Shown here one piece after another: positions 16,928 to 25,679 of a DNA stretch of 34,483 nucleotides. Source of the stretch: Bacteroidales bacterium OttesenSCG-928-M11 (GTDB lineage Bacteria; Bacteroidota; Bacteroidia; Bacteroidales; Azobacteroidaceae). The position numbers and the translations under genes are program-made. A model generated the notes under the pieces. The model saw only the letters and a program-made list of their open reading frames with translations, was not told the origin of the DNA and did no database searches. The DNA lies in assembly GCA_030265685.1 (NCBI GenBank), contig JAJDGO010000015.1, positions 1 through 34,483 of the forward strand, written 5' to 3'. The first letter of the stretch is position 1. Each line of letters starts with the position of its first letter.

Positions 16928-18004
16928 TTATAGCGCAAAAGATACAACTCTGTGTCTTGCTCGATATGTCGTTAAATCGATAGGTAATTCTAACTCTTTA
17001 CCAATCTCTTTTAAGTACTTATTGATTGTTCTAAGTATTTTACTTAACCTATTTGCTTTTTGAATTTCTGTCTGATGGAACGATGATAGAATAGGGAAGA
17101 GATAGATTTGATTTGGGTGCTCATACTTCTTTATGATGTTCATTGCTTCATTATGGATAGGTATCTTTATCAACTTCTTTGTTTTCTTCCTGTAATACAC
17201 AAGCCTATTGTCAATGATGTTGTTCTTTGTTAGATACGCTATATCTTTGAAGTTTATACCCGCACAAAGATAGGAGAAATAAAATAAATCAACAGATAGT
17301 CGTTTGTATTTACCCTCACATTTGTAAGTTATTATCTGTTCTATATCATTCTTTGTTATAGACCTTTTGGCTGTCTCCTCGTGTAACTTGGAAACTTTAT
17401 ATACCTTAAACGGATAGTCATCTTGTCTGACCATATTCTCATCAAGAGCCTTATTGTATAGTACTCTTAAAGTCCTAAATCTGACCCCAATCGAATTGAG
17501 TGATAGTCCCTTCAATTTAAGCCAAGCTTCATAACCTTTCAGCCATTGTACGTCAATATCTGAAAAATAAATATCCAAATCTTTACAGTAATCTATCATT
17601 GACGCTTTCAGTTCTTTGAATGTAGATGCATATTTTAATCTACCGTCTTTTTCTAACTGTTTGATTTGTTTATCAAATAGCTCATGAACCGTACATCTTA
17701 TAATATTATTCTTTGAACTCTTTAATAATTTGGAAGCTGTAAAATCTTTGCCAATGACTTTCATCTCCAATATCTGCGCAGAATATTCACTTACTTTGTC
17801 ATTGATAAATTTCTGTATCAACTCTTTATTGGGGCTATTTCTCTTTGGTCTGTTCTTCTCAAAATCCCAATGTTGTGGTAAAACGGAGATGCCAAGACTT
17901 TGATATTTTCTTTTGCCATCTTTGGAGATACAAATCATTAAAGGATGTTCTCCGTTTGAAAGTGTTTTTGATTTGTAACATAATATGTTAACTGTACAAC
18001 TCAT
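16928..18004 (-). CDS. Tyrosine integrase, C-terminally truncated
   Basis: 358 residues. An arm-binding domain (about 1-95) and core-binding SAM-like domain (about 105-205) precede the start of the catalytic domain. The frame stops at LTTYRARHRVVSFAL, just after the R-H box (R350, H351). The roughly 45-50 residues with the second His and the nucleophilic Tyr are absent, and neither other frame restores them. Position 248, where Arg I is expected, is Ala (YLCAGINFKD); some Bacteroidales integrases, including IntDOT, also lack Arg I. The gene is AT-rich like the chromosome to its right, unlike the GC-richer element to its left. It is probably inactive: either the element's own integrase has decayed or, more likely, an older tRNA-proximal integrase was cut by the incoming element. 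Confidence 0.85.
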   Translation of the reverse strand: MSCTVNILCYKSKTLSNGEHPLMICISKDGKRKYQSLGISVLPQHWDFEKNRPKRNSPNKELIQKFINDKVSEYSAQILEMKVIGKDFTASKLLKSSKNNIIRCTVHELFDKQIKQLEKDGRLKYASTFKELKASMIDYCKDLDIYFSDIDVQWLKGYEAWLKLKGLSLNSIGVRFRTLRVLYNKALDENMVRQDDYPFKVYKVSKLHEETAKRSITKNDIEQIITYKCEGKYKRLSVDLFYFSYLCAGINFKDIAYLTKNNIIDNRLVYYRKKTKKLIKIPIHNEAMNIIKKYEHPNQIYLFPILSSFHQTEIQKANRLSKILRTINKYLKEIGKELELPIDLTTYRARHRVVSFAL

Positions 18005-18013
18005 TTTGATTTA

Positions 18014-18034
18014 TGGTTTACAGTTTGGTTTACA
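18014..18034 (-). repeat. Direct repeat TGGTTTACA x2 upstream of integrase
   Basis: TGGTTTACA at 18014-18022 and 18026-18034, period 12, within 30 bases of the integrase start. It could be arm-type integrase sites or an operator; this is speculative. Confidence 0.3.
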
Positions 18035-18075
18035 TAACACTGTTGAAATCAAGAAAAACAATCAACATCCCTAAA

Positions 18076-18109
18076 ACAAAAAGAGACTCACAATCTCTTG
18101 TAAGTCTCT
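18076..18109 (-). terminator. Terminator of the tRNA gene
   Basis: AGAGACTCAC (18082-18091) pairs with GTAAGTCTCT (18100-18109), with one G-U pair and an 8-nt loop. On the minus strand it is followed by TTTTTGTTTT. It lies 10 bases beyond the tRNA 3' end and is intact. Confidence 0.85.
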
Positions 18110-18119
18110 CTGTTTTAAG

Positions 18120-18193
18120 TGGTCCCACTTGGGCTTGAACCAAGGACTCCCTGATTATGAGTCAGGTGCTCTAACCAACTGAGCTATGGGACC
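18120..18193 (-). tRNA. tRNA with CAT anticodon (elongator Met or Ile2)
   Basis: A 74-nt cloverleaf on the minus strand. Acceptor GGTCCCA pairs with TGGGACC and is followed by discriminator A. The D-arm is AGCTCAGTTGGTTAGAGC, the anticodon arm CTGACTCATAATCAG with loop CTCATAA (anticodon CAT), and the T-arm CTTGGTTCAAGCCCAAG. CCA is not encoded, as is common in Bacteroidota. It is not initiator Met (no GGG/CCC anticodon stem). Elongator Met and lysidine-modified Ile2 cannot be told apart by eye. Confidence 0.93.
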
Positions 18194-18271
18194 TGCTTTA
18201 TCGAAAGCGCTTGCAAAGTTACTACTTTTTCCGAATAATACAAATAAATTCAAGAAAAATACGTAAAACTA

Positions 18272-19388
18272 TTAAATTTCCTCGCCTCCAAACTCCATTA
18301 AATAGGCTTTAATAAAATTATCTATGTCCCCATCCATAACAGATCCAACGTTAGATGTCTGGTAATCTGTCCGATGATCTTTGACTCTACGATCATCAAA
18401 TACATAAGAACGAATTTGAGACCCCCATTCTATTTTTTTCTTTCCTGCTTCTATCTTCGCACTCGCCCGCCGTCTGCGTTCAAGCTCAAGATCATATAAT
18501 TGTGACTTCAATAGACGAATCGCGTTATCTTTGTTTCCAAACTGAGAGCGAGACTCTGTATTTTCTATAACTATCTCTTTGAGTTCTCCGGTATCTGGAT
18601 CCTTATATTTATAATGCAAACGAACTCCTGTCTCCACTTTATTTACATTCTGTCCACCCGCTCCACTCGAACGAAATGTATCCCATGTAATATCTCCTTG
18701 ATTTACTTCAATCTCGATTGTATCGTCAACTAAAGGAACGACAGAAACAGAAGAGAAAGACGTCATTCGCTTCCCTTGAGCATTATAAGGGGAAACTCGC
18801 ACCAAACGATGCACCCCACTCTCGCTTTTAAGATAGCCAAAAGCATAATCACCTTCAATTTGAATTGTGACCGACTTTATTCCCGCATCATCTCCATCAA
18901 GCCAGTTCGTAACTGTTACTTTATATCCTTTTCCTTCGCACCAACGGCTATACATACGATAAAGCATTTCAGCCCAATCTTGAGCTTCCGTACCACCTGC
19001 CCCAGCATTAATTTTTAAGACTGCACCTAAATGGTCTTCTTCGGAGCGAAGCATATTCTTCAACTCCAAGTTTTCTAACAACTCTATCGATTTTTTGTAA
19101 ATTTCATCAACCTCTTCTTCCGAAGTGATCCCCTCTTTAACAAAGTCATAGGCCAGTTGAAGTTCTTCATTGGCAACCTTTACTTCATTGTAAGCAATAA
19201 TCCAGGATTTTATTCCGCGAACTTTTTTCATTTGTTCTTCGGCTCTTTTCGGATCTTCCCAAAAGTCGGGGGCTTGAGTTCTTAATTCTTCTTCTTCTAA
19301 TTGGATAGTTTTGGCATCAATGTCAAAGATACCCCCTCAGCGCTTTCTCGCGCTCCAATACTTCACGTAATTGGTCTGTCGTTATCAT
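18272..19388 (-). CDS. prfB: Peptide chain release factor 2, programmed +1 frameshift
   Basis: The start codon at 19388 opens 21 codons (MITTDQLREV...LRGYL) ending at in-frame TGA 19325-19323. The site AGGGGGTATCTTTGAC is the canonical RF2 autoregulatory slip site: a Shine-Dalgarno-like AGGGGG three bases before CTT TGA. Skipping base 19325 gives a 371-residue protein. The GGQ catalytic motif is at 244-246 (SSGAGGQNVNK). The stop-recognition tripeptide is SPY (199-201) rather than the textbook SPF, a conservative change. RF2 releases peptides at UGA/UAA; low RF2 increases slipping and restores its level. The gene has its own promoter (19419-19426) and lies between the tRNA and the metallophosphoesterase operon. 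Confidence 0.96.
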
Positions 19389-19418
19389 AATTTGAATGGA
19401 TATTTATTAAAAAACACG

Positions 19419-19426
19419 CAAAGGTA
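19419..19426 (-). promoter_or_regulatory. -7 box (TACCTTTG) of prfB
   Basis: Exact TAnnTTTG on the minus strand, about 30 bases before the prfB ATG and directly after the stop codon of the upstream phosphoesterase gene. Confidence 0.6.
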
Positions 19427-19427
19427 G

Positions 19428-20558
19428 TTATTTTATTTCGATATTAAAAACAGCAAATTCTGAATCTGCCATCAATTTAAGAGGAAGTCCACTTAAACCC
19501 ATACCGGAAGTAACATAAGAGCATGTATTTTCCTCTTGATGAAATCCATAGAAATGATCTTTTATATAGACACCCCAATTAAATGGGAATACATGCCCAT
19601 TATGAGTATGCCCGGAAATAGTTAATGGAATATTCAAACGATATGCCTCCGAAATATCTTCCGGTTGATGTGTAAATAGGATACTTGTTTGTAAAGATGG
19701 TGTTTTTTCAATCAAACTCACCAAGTCTGTACGATGAGAAATATTTATTCGATCATCCCAACCAATCAGATATAGCTCGTTGTCTATATTAGCGATAGAA
19801 TCTTTTAGGATTGTAAAGCCAGCATCGTGAATCCAATTTAAGTTTTCGTCGATATTTGTTTTATATTCGTGGTTACCGGGAATAAAATAAACACCTTTAG
19901 GAGGATCCAAAAGCCTCAAAACTTCATCGCATCCCTCTTCTTTCAGAGGTTCTAAATAATAATCGATTAAGTCTCCTACCACAACAACAATATCCGGAGC
20001 TTGCTCATTAATAACTTCAACATACTTTTCCAACACTTTTCTATTAATAATGTAGCCTAAGTGCAGATCTGAAGCAACCAATAACTTATATTTTTTAGGT
20101 TCGGACAAAATAGAATCACTATCTAATGAAACTGTAAACTCTTTTGTTATGGGCTTAATATAATTATCTTTTGCTATTTGTAATTTCATTCCAAAAAAAG
20201 AAAAGAAGGCAATTAAAACAAAGCTATAAAAGGTAAACAAAGTACCATTTTTGAAACGAATATGAAACACCCATTTTTTATTAAGGAAAGAAATGAGATC
20301 AAATAACAAGAAGAAAAGAAGAAAATAAAGCAACGAAATCACCCAAAAAGCATTAAGTTTTTGGATTAATGCGAAAAATTCGAAAGATAAATAATTCCGA
20401 AAGAAGTATCCGGTAAAATAAATAAGAATCTCAACAAGAAAGAGAGCAACAAGAAAATACTTCAAGTATTTAGGCATCGTTTTTTTCTTTCCAATACGTA
20501 ATAAATAATAACCGTTTAAGAAAATTTGCGCATATATGGAATTAAAGAAAAATACCAT
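19428..20558 (-). CDS. Membrane-anchored metallophosphoesterase, second copy
   Basis: 376 residues. Four predicted N-terminal membrane helices (about 5-22, 30-52, 68-92, 107-124) precede a calcineurin-like phosphoesterase domain. The complete metal-binding set is present: DLH (164-166), GDLID (195-199), GNHE (about 228), a THQPED loop and SGHTHNGH. This is the YkuE/LpxH-like arrangement of soluble phosphoesterase on a membrane anchor. Natural substrate unknown; lipid or nucleotide phosphates are possible. The gene begins two bases after the end of its paralogue, with the same domain order, so the two probably arose by tandem duplication and are cotranscribed. Confidence 0.88.
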   Translation of the reverse strand: MVFFFNSIYAQIFLNGYYLLRIGKKKTMPKYLKYFLVALFLVEILIYFTGYFFRNYLSFEFFALIQKLNAFWVISLLYFLLFFLLFDLISFLNKKWVFHIRFKNGTLFTFYSFVLIAFFSFFGMKLQIAKDNYIKPITKEFTVSLDSDSILSEPKKYKLLVASDLHLGYIINRKVLEKYVEVINEQAPDIVVVVGDLIDYYLEPLKEEGCDEVLRLLDPPKGVYFIPGNHEYKTNIDENLNWIHDAGFTILKDSIANIDNELYLIGWDDRINISHRTDLVSLIEKTPSLQTSILFTHQPEDISEAYRLNIPLTISGHTHNGHVFPFNWGVYIKDHFYGFHQEENTCSYVTSGMGLSGLPLKLMADSEFAVFNIEIK

Positions 20559-20560
20559 GA

Positions 20561-21679
20561 TCAGTCCTTAAATTTAAGGTTAAAAACAACTGCTTCCGAA
20601 CGAGTTCCAACTCGAAAAGGAGGGCCCCACAAAGCTAAACCGGAGGATACATAATAATGTGTATTTCCCTTTTTCTTATATCCACTACCTACTTCGTATA
20701 TTTTCTTTACAAGCAAATTAAGAGGCCACAATTGTCCGTTATGAGTATGTCCTGAAAATTGCAAATCGACTCCATTTATCTCAGCTTCACTCAAATTATA
20801 CGGTTGATGATCAAGCAATATAAGTGGCTGATTGGAGTCGGTCTTCTCAATTAATTGCTTCAACGAAACTCTATTCGCTACGCTTCTATCATCTCTTCCA
20901 ATAATCCAGAAGCTATCGCCTACCCTAACCACAGAATCTTTTAAGACTTGTATTTTAGTCTTAGCTATAAAATTTAGACTTGCATCAATCCCACTTATAT
21001 ATTCGTGATTGCCCGGACAAAAATAAATTCCTAAAGGAGCTATTAATTGATCTAATTCTTCGTTTATTCTTTCTCTTAACAAAGGCTCTATATTATTATC
21101 AATCAAATCTCCGGCAATAATAATAACATCCGGATTCAAAGAATTAATAAAATCTACATATTTCTTAGTATTTTTCTTATCTACATATAAACCTATATGC
21201 ATATCACTGAAGGCAACGACTCTTAAATCCGAATATTTACCACCATCTTTATCAACCACAATTTCCTCTTCAATCACTTCCGGGTGGGTAAACTTAATAT
21301 TTCCAACAATAAGAATAAAAGCAACAAGTGCATATCCCGAAATCACCTGTATCTGATGAAAAGACGATCCTGTTATTGGCAAAAATCTAAAAAAATGATT
21401 AATCAAATGGATTAAATCAGTAAAAACAAAAAACAGAGTAATATAAAGCATTACACCTAACCAAACAACACCAATCCAGTAAAATATTTTTTGTACACCT
21501 AAAGGGAGTATGCTTTTTCCTCCCATAGCAACAAAAAAAGAAAGAGAGATAAAAAGATAAACTACAGTATAGATAATCTTGATACTACAAATATCCGGCA
21601 AAGCCTGCCAGCCTCTATAAAAAATATATGAATTAGTAAGTATGTAAACGAGAAATACTACGATAAAAAAGGGATTCAT
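20561..21679 (-). CDS. Membrane-anchored metallophosphoesterase, first copy
   Basis: 372 residues. Four N-terminal membrane helices (about 3-20, 33-52, 65-92, 112-127) are followed by a metallophosphoesterase domain with DMH (159-161), GDLID (190-194), GNHE (223-226), a LLDHQPYNLSEAE loop and SGHTHNGQ. It overlaps the SDR gene upstream by four bases and is followed after two bases by its paralogue, so the three form one operon. The two copies differ widely outside the motifs, which indicates an old duplication. All metal ligands are intact in both, so neither looks dead. Substrate unknown. Confidence 0.88.
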   Translation of the reverse strand: MNPFFIVVFLVYILTNSYIFYRGWQALPDICSIKIIYTVVYLFISLSFFVAMGGKSILPLGVQKIFYWIGVVWLGVMLYITLFFVFTDLIHLINHFFRFLPITGSSFHQIQVISGYALVAFILIVGNIKFTHPEVIEEEIVVDKDGGKYSDLRVVAFSDMHIGLYVDKKNTKKYVDFINSLNPDVIIIAGDLIDNNIEPLLRERINEELDQLIAPLGIYFCPGNHEYISGIDASLNFIAKTKIQVLKDSVVRVGDSFWIIGRDDRSVANRVSLKQLIEKTDSNQPLILLDHQPYNLSEAEINGVDLQFSGHTHNGQLWPLNLLVKKIYEVGSGYKKKGNTHYYVSSGLALWGPPFRVGTRSEAVVFNLKFKD

Positions 21680-22503
21680 TCTTTTCTTCTTTGCTTTATT
21701 TGAGATAATACGGCATCATCAAACAATCGGTCCGACAATAACTTTTTCGCTATTAACAACTCCAATGCTCTGGCTCCTCCAATATATCTTGTTTTAGGCC
21801 GTTTAGCTGTAATTGCTTTATAAATCAACTCTGCAATTATGACCGGATCGGAATTTTCCTCATCTACAAAAGGAAAATATCCGGCTATTTTTGTTGCTAA
21901 ATCTTCATAGGGCCCGCCTTGAGAACGCTCCATTAAATAAGAACGTCCGATAGAACTCCATTCTGATTTGACACCTCCCGGTTCAATAATTACAACATCA
22001 ATACCAAATGGTTTTACTTCTTGTCGTAAAGAATCACTAAATCCCTCAACTGCATGTTTACTCGCAAAATACCAAGCCCCCATAGGAGATGTTATTTTTC
22101 CTGCAATAGAAGAAATATTAATTATTCGCCCCGATTTCTGTTCCCGCATAATAGGAAGTACCAATTGAGTCAAACGAGCCAAACCAAATAAATTAACATC
22201 CATTTGTTTTTTAGCATCTTCAATCGACACTTCTTCTACCGAACCATATAAACCATAACCTGCATTATTTATCAAACAATCAATCCTACCTTCTTTCTTC
22301 AAAATAGAATTTATTCCTTCGGCAGTAGATTCTCCTGAAGTAACATCCATATAAATAGCATTTCCGCCTAACTGAACCAAGCCTTCCATCTTATCAGTAG
22401 ATCGAGCGGCACCATAGACCACAAATCCTTTTTTTATAAGGTATTCTGCTGCACATTTACCAATTCCACTGCTTGCCCCAGTAATTAAAACGACAGTTTT
22501 CAT
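21676..22503 (-). CDS. Short-chain dehydrogenase/reductase
   Basis: 275 residues, a classical SDR. It has a Rossmann motif TGASSGIG (8-15), NNAG (79-82), catalytic Ser in NISSIAG (131/132), and the YxxxK pair Y145 and K149. The Ala-Ala-Arg-Ser (residues 32-35) after the second strand favours NADP(H). The C-terminal extension (FPFVDEENSDPVIIAELIYKAI) is like SDRs acting on lipids or quinones, but the substrate is not predictable. It is the first gene of the operon with the two phosphoesterases and has its own promoter box at 22539-22546 just after phoR. Confidence 0.88.
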   Translation of the reverse strand: MKTVVLITGASSGIGKCAAEYLIKKGFVVYGAARSTDKMEGLVQLGGNAIYMDVTSGESTAEGINSILKKEGRIDCLINNAGYGLYGSVEEVSIEDAKKQMDVNLFGLARLTQLVLPIMREQKSGRIINISSIAGKITSPMGAWYFASKHAVEGFSDSLRQEVKPFGIDVVIIEPGGVKSEWSSIGRSYLMERSQGGPYEDLATKIAGYFPFVDEENSDPVIIAELIYKAITAKRPKTRYIGGARALELLIAKKLLSDRLFDDAVLSQIKQRRKE

Positions 22504-22538
22504 CGGGATATAAATAAGTTGATTGCTTTTGCGAAATG

Positions 22539-22546
22539 CAAATATA
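22539..22546 (-). promoter_or_regulatory. -7 box (TATATTTG) of the SDR operon
   Basis: Exact TAnnTTTG on the minus strand, 35 bases before the SDR start and five bases after the phoR stop codon. Confidence 0.6.
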
Positions 22547-22551
22547 GTAAT

Positions 22552-24285
22552 TTATTGTTTGCGGAGGGTAAAAAGAAACTCTAAACCTCCCTCTGCCCTA
22601 TTTTTTACGCGAATTGTTCCATTATGAAAAGAGACAGCCTCCTTAACTATCGACAAGCCTAAACCCGATCCTCCCTTATCTCGCGTTCTGCCTTCATTGA
22701 TTCTATAAAACTGTTCAAAAATATGTGTTAAGTGTTTTTCTTCAATTCCAACTCCATTATCAGCAAAAGAAAAATAATAGTAATTTTCGTCCTCCAAATA
22801 GTTATTAATCGTTATGGTAACATTTTCCCCTGCATATTTCATCGCATTATTCCCCAAGTTGAAAAACAAAGAATACAACAATGTATTATTCCCTTTAACA
22901 ACAACATCTTCCGGAACATTTAATTTTATTGTTGCACTACGCTTCTCAATTACCTCCCGGGCGTCTTCGTTGATTTGCTGAAGAAGAAGTTCATAGAGAT
23001 TAACATCTTCCAATTCTAAAAATTGCCGAGCATCGCTTGCTTTAGACAACAAAGCAACATCCTTTATAATCTCAGACAATCGAATTGTTTGATTATATGC
23101 CCGCTCTATAAATTCTTTCTTTTTCTCTTTCGGCAGATGATCATGTTCTATCAAAGTTTCCAAACAACCTCGAATACCTGTGATTGGAGTTTTTAGTTCA
23201 TGAGCAATACTATTCATTATTTCTGTTTTATCCAGACAAGCCTTTTCTTCATCTGTAACATCTCGAATAATTATTTCAAAGCTCTTATCTTCGAATAGGA
23301 TTACCCGAATAAAAAAGTGAGCATTATTTCCATATACTTTTGTACTAAACTCTGTTTTATCACCCGGATACTCGACAAAGCGAATCACTTCGTTAAAGAT
23401 CGGATTAGTAAAAAGATCGTGTACATCAAAGGTTGGCTCATTGAAGAGCATATTAAGGCACTGAATAAAGTAAGAATTTGTATATATATTCTTTCTTTCT
23501 TTTGTAAAAAAAGAGATCCCCTCCTCCGAATAATGAAAATGCTCAAGCAATTTTTCTCTTTCTAAAATAATTTCTTTTTTATTTTCTTCCAATTGCCCGT
23601 ATATTCTCTTTATAAGAGTTCCTATTTCTCTCCATTCATCAGGCAAAGGGACCGATTCTATTTTTTTTGTTTGAGTAAAAGTCAGCACAAAGTTGGTAAA
23701 CTTTTGAATCGATTTTTGATAATAAAAATAAAAAGCGGCAAACAAACAGAGGCAAATCACAATTGCACCTAATTGAAAATAAAGAGAACCTTTGTTTGGA
23801 GAAAGAAAACTAATCGCATCTTCATCAAAAGGCATAGTAATCAAGACAATATATTTCCCTTCATTATTATAGAGAGCATAAAACATCGATTCTTCTTTCG
23901 AAAAAGAAGACTCTCTGAAGCTCCATCCATTACCTTTGATTAAAGCTTTTTTAATTTCCGTTTTATTCCGCTGATTTTCGACCGTATCTATCTCATTTGT
24001 ATAATTGTTATACAAAAATTCGCCTTCTTCATCAAGCACAGTAACTCGAATAGCCTTAGGAAAAAGCCCAACCATGTCATTCAAAGAAGAAAGACTATCT
24101 AAAGGAAGGTTATTTTGTCTAATATATCCATCAATAATTGTAGCATAAACGATTTGATCTGAAACAAAAACATCTCTCTTCAAATCTTTTTCATGGCTGA
24201 TTATCGAAAAAAAAAACAATCCTCCAAATATAAGAAGTAGAGTAACGATTATTAAGAATATTTTCTGCCTGTATTTAATCTTCAT
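22552..24285 (-). CDS. phoR: PhoR-type sensor histidine kinase
   Basis: 577 residues. TM1 is at about 8-29, an extracytoplasmic sensor region at about 30-167, TM2 at about 168-190, a HAMP/PAS-like linker at 200-345, the dimerisation and phosphoacceptor helix with H362 (NSIAHELKTPITGIRG), and a HATPase domain with N box (NLGNNAMKYAG), G1 (DNGVGI) and G2 (GGSGLGLSIVKEA). It overlaps the response-regulator gene by 11 bases. Being the last gene of the pst-pho cluster, it is best read as the phosphate-limitation sensor that works with PhoU and the Pst transporter; that role comes from context. Confidence 0.87.
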   Translation of the reverse strand: MKIKYRQKIFLIIVTLLLIFGGLFFFSIISHEKDLKRDVFVSDQIVYATIIDGYIRQNNLPLDSLSSLNDMVGLFPKAIRVTVLDEEGEFLYNNYTNEIDTVENQRNKTEIKKALIKGNGWSFRESSFSKEESMFYALYNNEGKYIVLITMPFDEDAISFLSPNKGSLYFQLGAIVICLCLFAAFYFYYQKSIQKFTNFVLTFTQTKKIESVPLPDEWREIGTLIKRIYGQLEENKKEIILEREKLLEHFHYSEEGISFFTKERKNIYTNSYFIQCLNMLFNEPTFDVHDLFTNPIFNEVIRFVEYPGDKTEFSTKVYGNNAHFFIRVILFEDKSFEIIIRDVTDEEKACLDKTEIMNSIAHELKTPITGIRGCLETLIEHDHLPKEKKKEFIERAYNQTIRLSEIIKDVALLSKASDARQFLELEDVNLYELLLQQINEDAREVIEKRSATIKLNVPEDVVVKGNNTLLYSLFFNLGNNAMKYAGENVTITINNYLEDENYYYFSFADNGVGIEEKHLTHIFEQFYRINEGRTRDKGGSGLGLSIVKEAVSFHNGTIRVKNRAEGGLEFLFTLRKQ

Positions 24286-24985
24286 GAGATGGAAGTCGTG
24301 CTAAATCATTGAAAGCATAACCATAACCGGATCGATTTGCAATATAGATACTATATTCGTCAAGTTTTTTTCTTAAGCGGGCAACATGAACATCAACAGT
24401 TCTTTCCAAAACGAAACTTTCATCTTCCCAAACATGATGAAGTATTTCTTCTCTGGTAAACAAACGTTGGGGTTCCTGCATTAATAATTTTAGAATTTCA
24501 AATTCTTTCTTTGTCAGGACTATACTCCGGTTTTTTAATTCTAAGTGCTTCGACTTCAAATTGAGTCTCATATCCCCAAAGATAATTTCATCTTGTTCTT
24601 GATGAGCTGTTTGATCCAAACTTCCTCGACGCAAAATCGCTTTTACTCGAGCAATTACTTCTTTTATAGAAAATGGTTTAGAAATATAATCATCTGCTCC
24701 CACAGAAAAACCGGTAAGCATATCATTCTCCGTATTTTTAGCTGTTAGAAAAACAATAGGAGTTTGAATGTTTTTTTTTCGTATCTTCTCGGCTGTACGG
24801 TATCCGGAAATACCTCCCATCATAATATCCAATAGGATCAAGTTGTGTTCGGGAGTAAGTTTTTCCAAACATTCTTCTCCGGAAGAAGCAAATTCGACAA
24901 TGAACCCCTCGTTTTCCAAGTTAAATCCCAATATTTCTCGAATATCTTCTTCGTCGTCAACGATTAATATTTTGATCTCTTCCAT
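24275..24985 (-). CDS. phoB: PhoB-type response regulator
   Basis: 236 residues of the OmpR/PhoB class. The receiver domain has the acidic pair DD (10-11), phosphoacceptor D53 (LILLDIMMGG), T81 and K103 (ISKPFS). The C-terminal winged helix contains LTKKEFEILKLLM, REEILHHVWEDESFVLERTVDVHVARLRKKL and the GYGYAF wing. It would activate phosphate-starvation genes. A possible target is the 22-bp repeat array at 31740-31827, but no Bacteroidota Pho box is known to me to test this. It starts 11 bases after the end of phoU. Confidence 0.88.
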   Translation of the reverse strand: MEEIKILIVDDEEDIREILGFNLENEGFIVEFASSGEECLEKLTPEHNLILLDIMMGGISGYRTAEKIRKKNIQTPIVFLTAKNTENDMLTGFSVGADDYISKPFSIKEVIARVKAILRRGSLDQTAHQEQDEIIFGDMRLNLKSKHLELKNRSIVLTKKEFEILKLLMQEPQRLFTREEILHHVWEDESFVLERTVDVHVARLRKKLDEYSIYIANRSGYGYAFNDLARLPSHED

Positions 24986-24996
24986 ATCTAACGCTT

Positions 24997-25677
24997 TTAG
25001 TTATCATTTTTCTTATGCCTTATATCTACTCCATCGATAAAATAAACAACCGATTCTGCACTATTAATACCTAAGTTGGAAACTTGAGTAATAGTATGAG
25101 CAATATTATTGACACTTATAATACTTCTTAATTCTAGTTCTGTCAGAGGCAAATCTTGATAGTTGACCAAAATCATTTCCTCCAGTTGTTCACAAAGTTT
25201 TTCCGTATCTCCTTTTTTCGAAAGAATCCGGGCAACTGTTGCTTTATCTTCATAATAAAACGAAAAAATAGCCTTTGTTACCAAGTCTTTTGACTGACTA
25301 AGCATTGATTCCAAAATTACTAAGAATTTTTTTAATTCCGGCAAATCAAAATCTATTTTTGATAAATGTTGGGCAATTAACGTCAACAAATCACCTATTC
25401 GTTCCAAGAAATTAGTTAAGTCTTGATAAACAACTATTTTTCGCAAATCTTTAGCACGAGGAGTAAACAAGATTAACGAATTAATAAATTCTATTCTGAC
25501 TTCATTTTCGAATACATCTATTAAATCTTCATTTTCTTTTATACTCGCAAAGACATCCTTGTTTCCCGAATCTTTCATCAAAGCTTCCAACAAAACATAT
25601 TGTTGTATAATTCGCTCCGAAAGAGACTGAAAATTGGCATGCAAACGGCCTAATTGTCTATTTTTTAGGGTTTCCAT
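24997..25677 (-). CDS. phoU: PhoU-type phosphate signalling protein
   Basis: 226 residues, all helical, with the PhoU double three-helix layout. Acidic/Asn metal-site motifs are visible in EDLIDVFENEV and the FLERIGDLL helix. PhoU couples the Pst transporter to PhoR and turns off the Pho response when phosphate is plentiful. It follows pstB by two bases and precedes phoB by 11. Because PstB is degenerate here (see that entry), PhoU might read a non-transporting Pst complex. Confidence 0.85.
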   Translation of the reverse strand: METLKNRQLGRLHANFQSLSERIIQQYVLLEALMKDSGNKDVFASIKENEDLIDVFENEVRIEFINSLILFTPRAKDLRKIVVYQDLTNFLERIGDLLTLIAQHLSKIDFDLPELKKFLVILESMLSQSKDLVTKAIFSFYYEDKATVARILSKKGDTEKLCEQLEEMILVNYQDLPLTELELRSIISVNNIAHTITQVSNLGINSAESVVYFIDGVDIRHKKNDN

Positions 25678-25679
25678 AA

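Noticed and set aside
18076-18193. tRNA 3' end as the attachment site of the element
   Set aside because: The tRNA and its own terminator are intact and in normal order, and no repeat of the tRNA 3' end was found elsewhere in the window. The matching site could still be outside.
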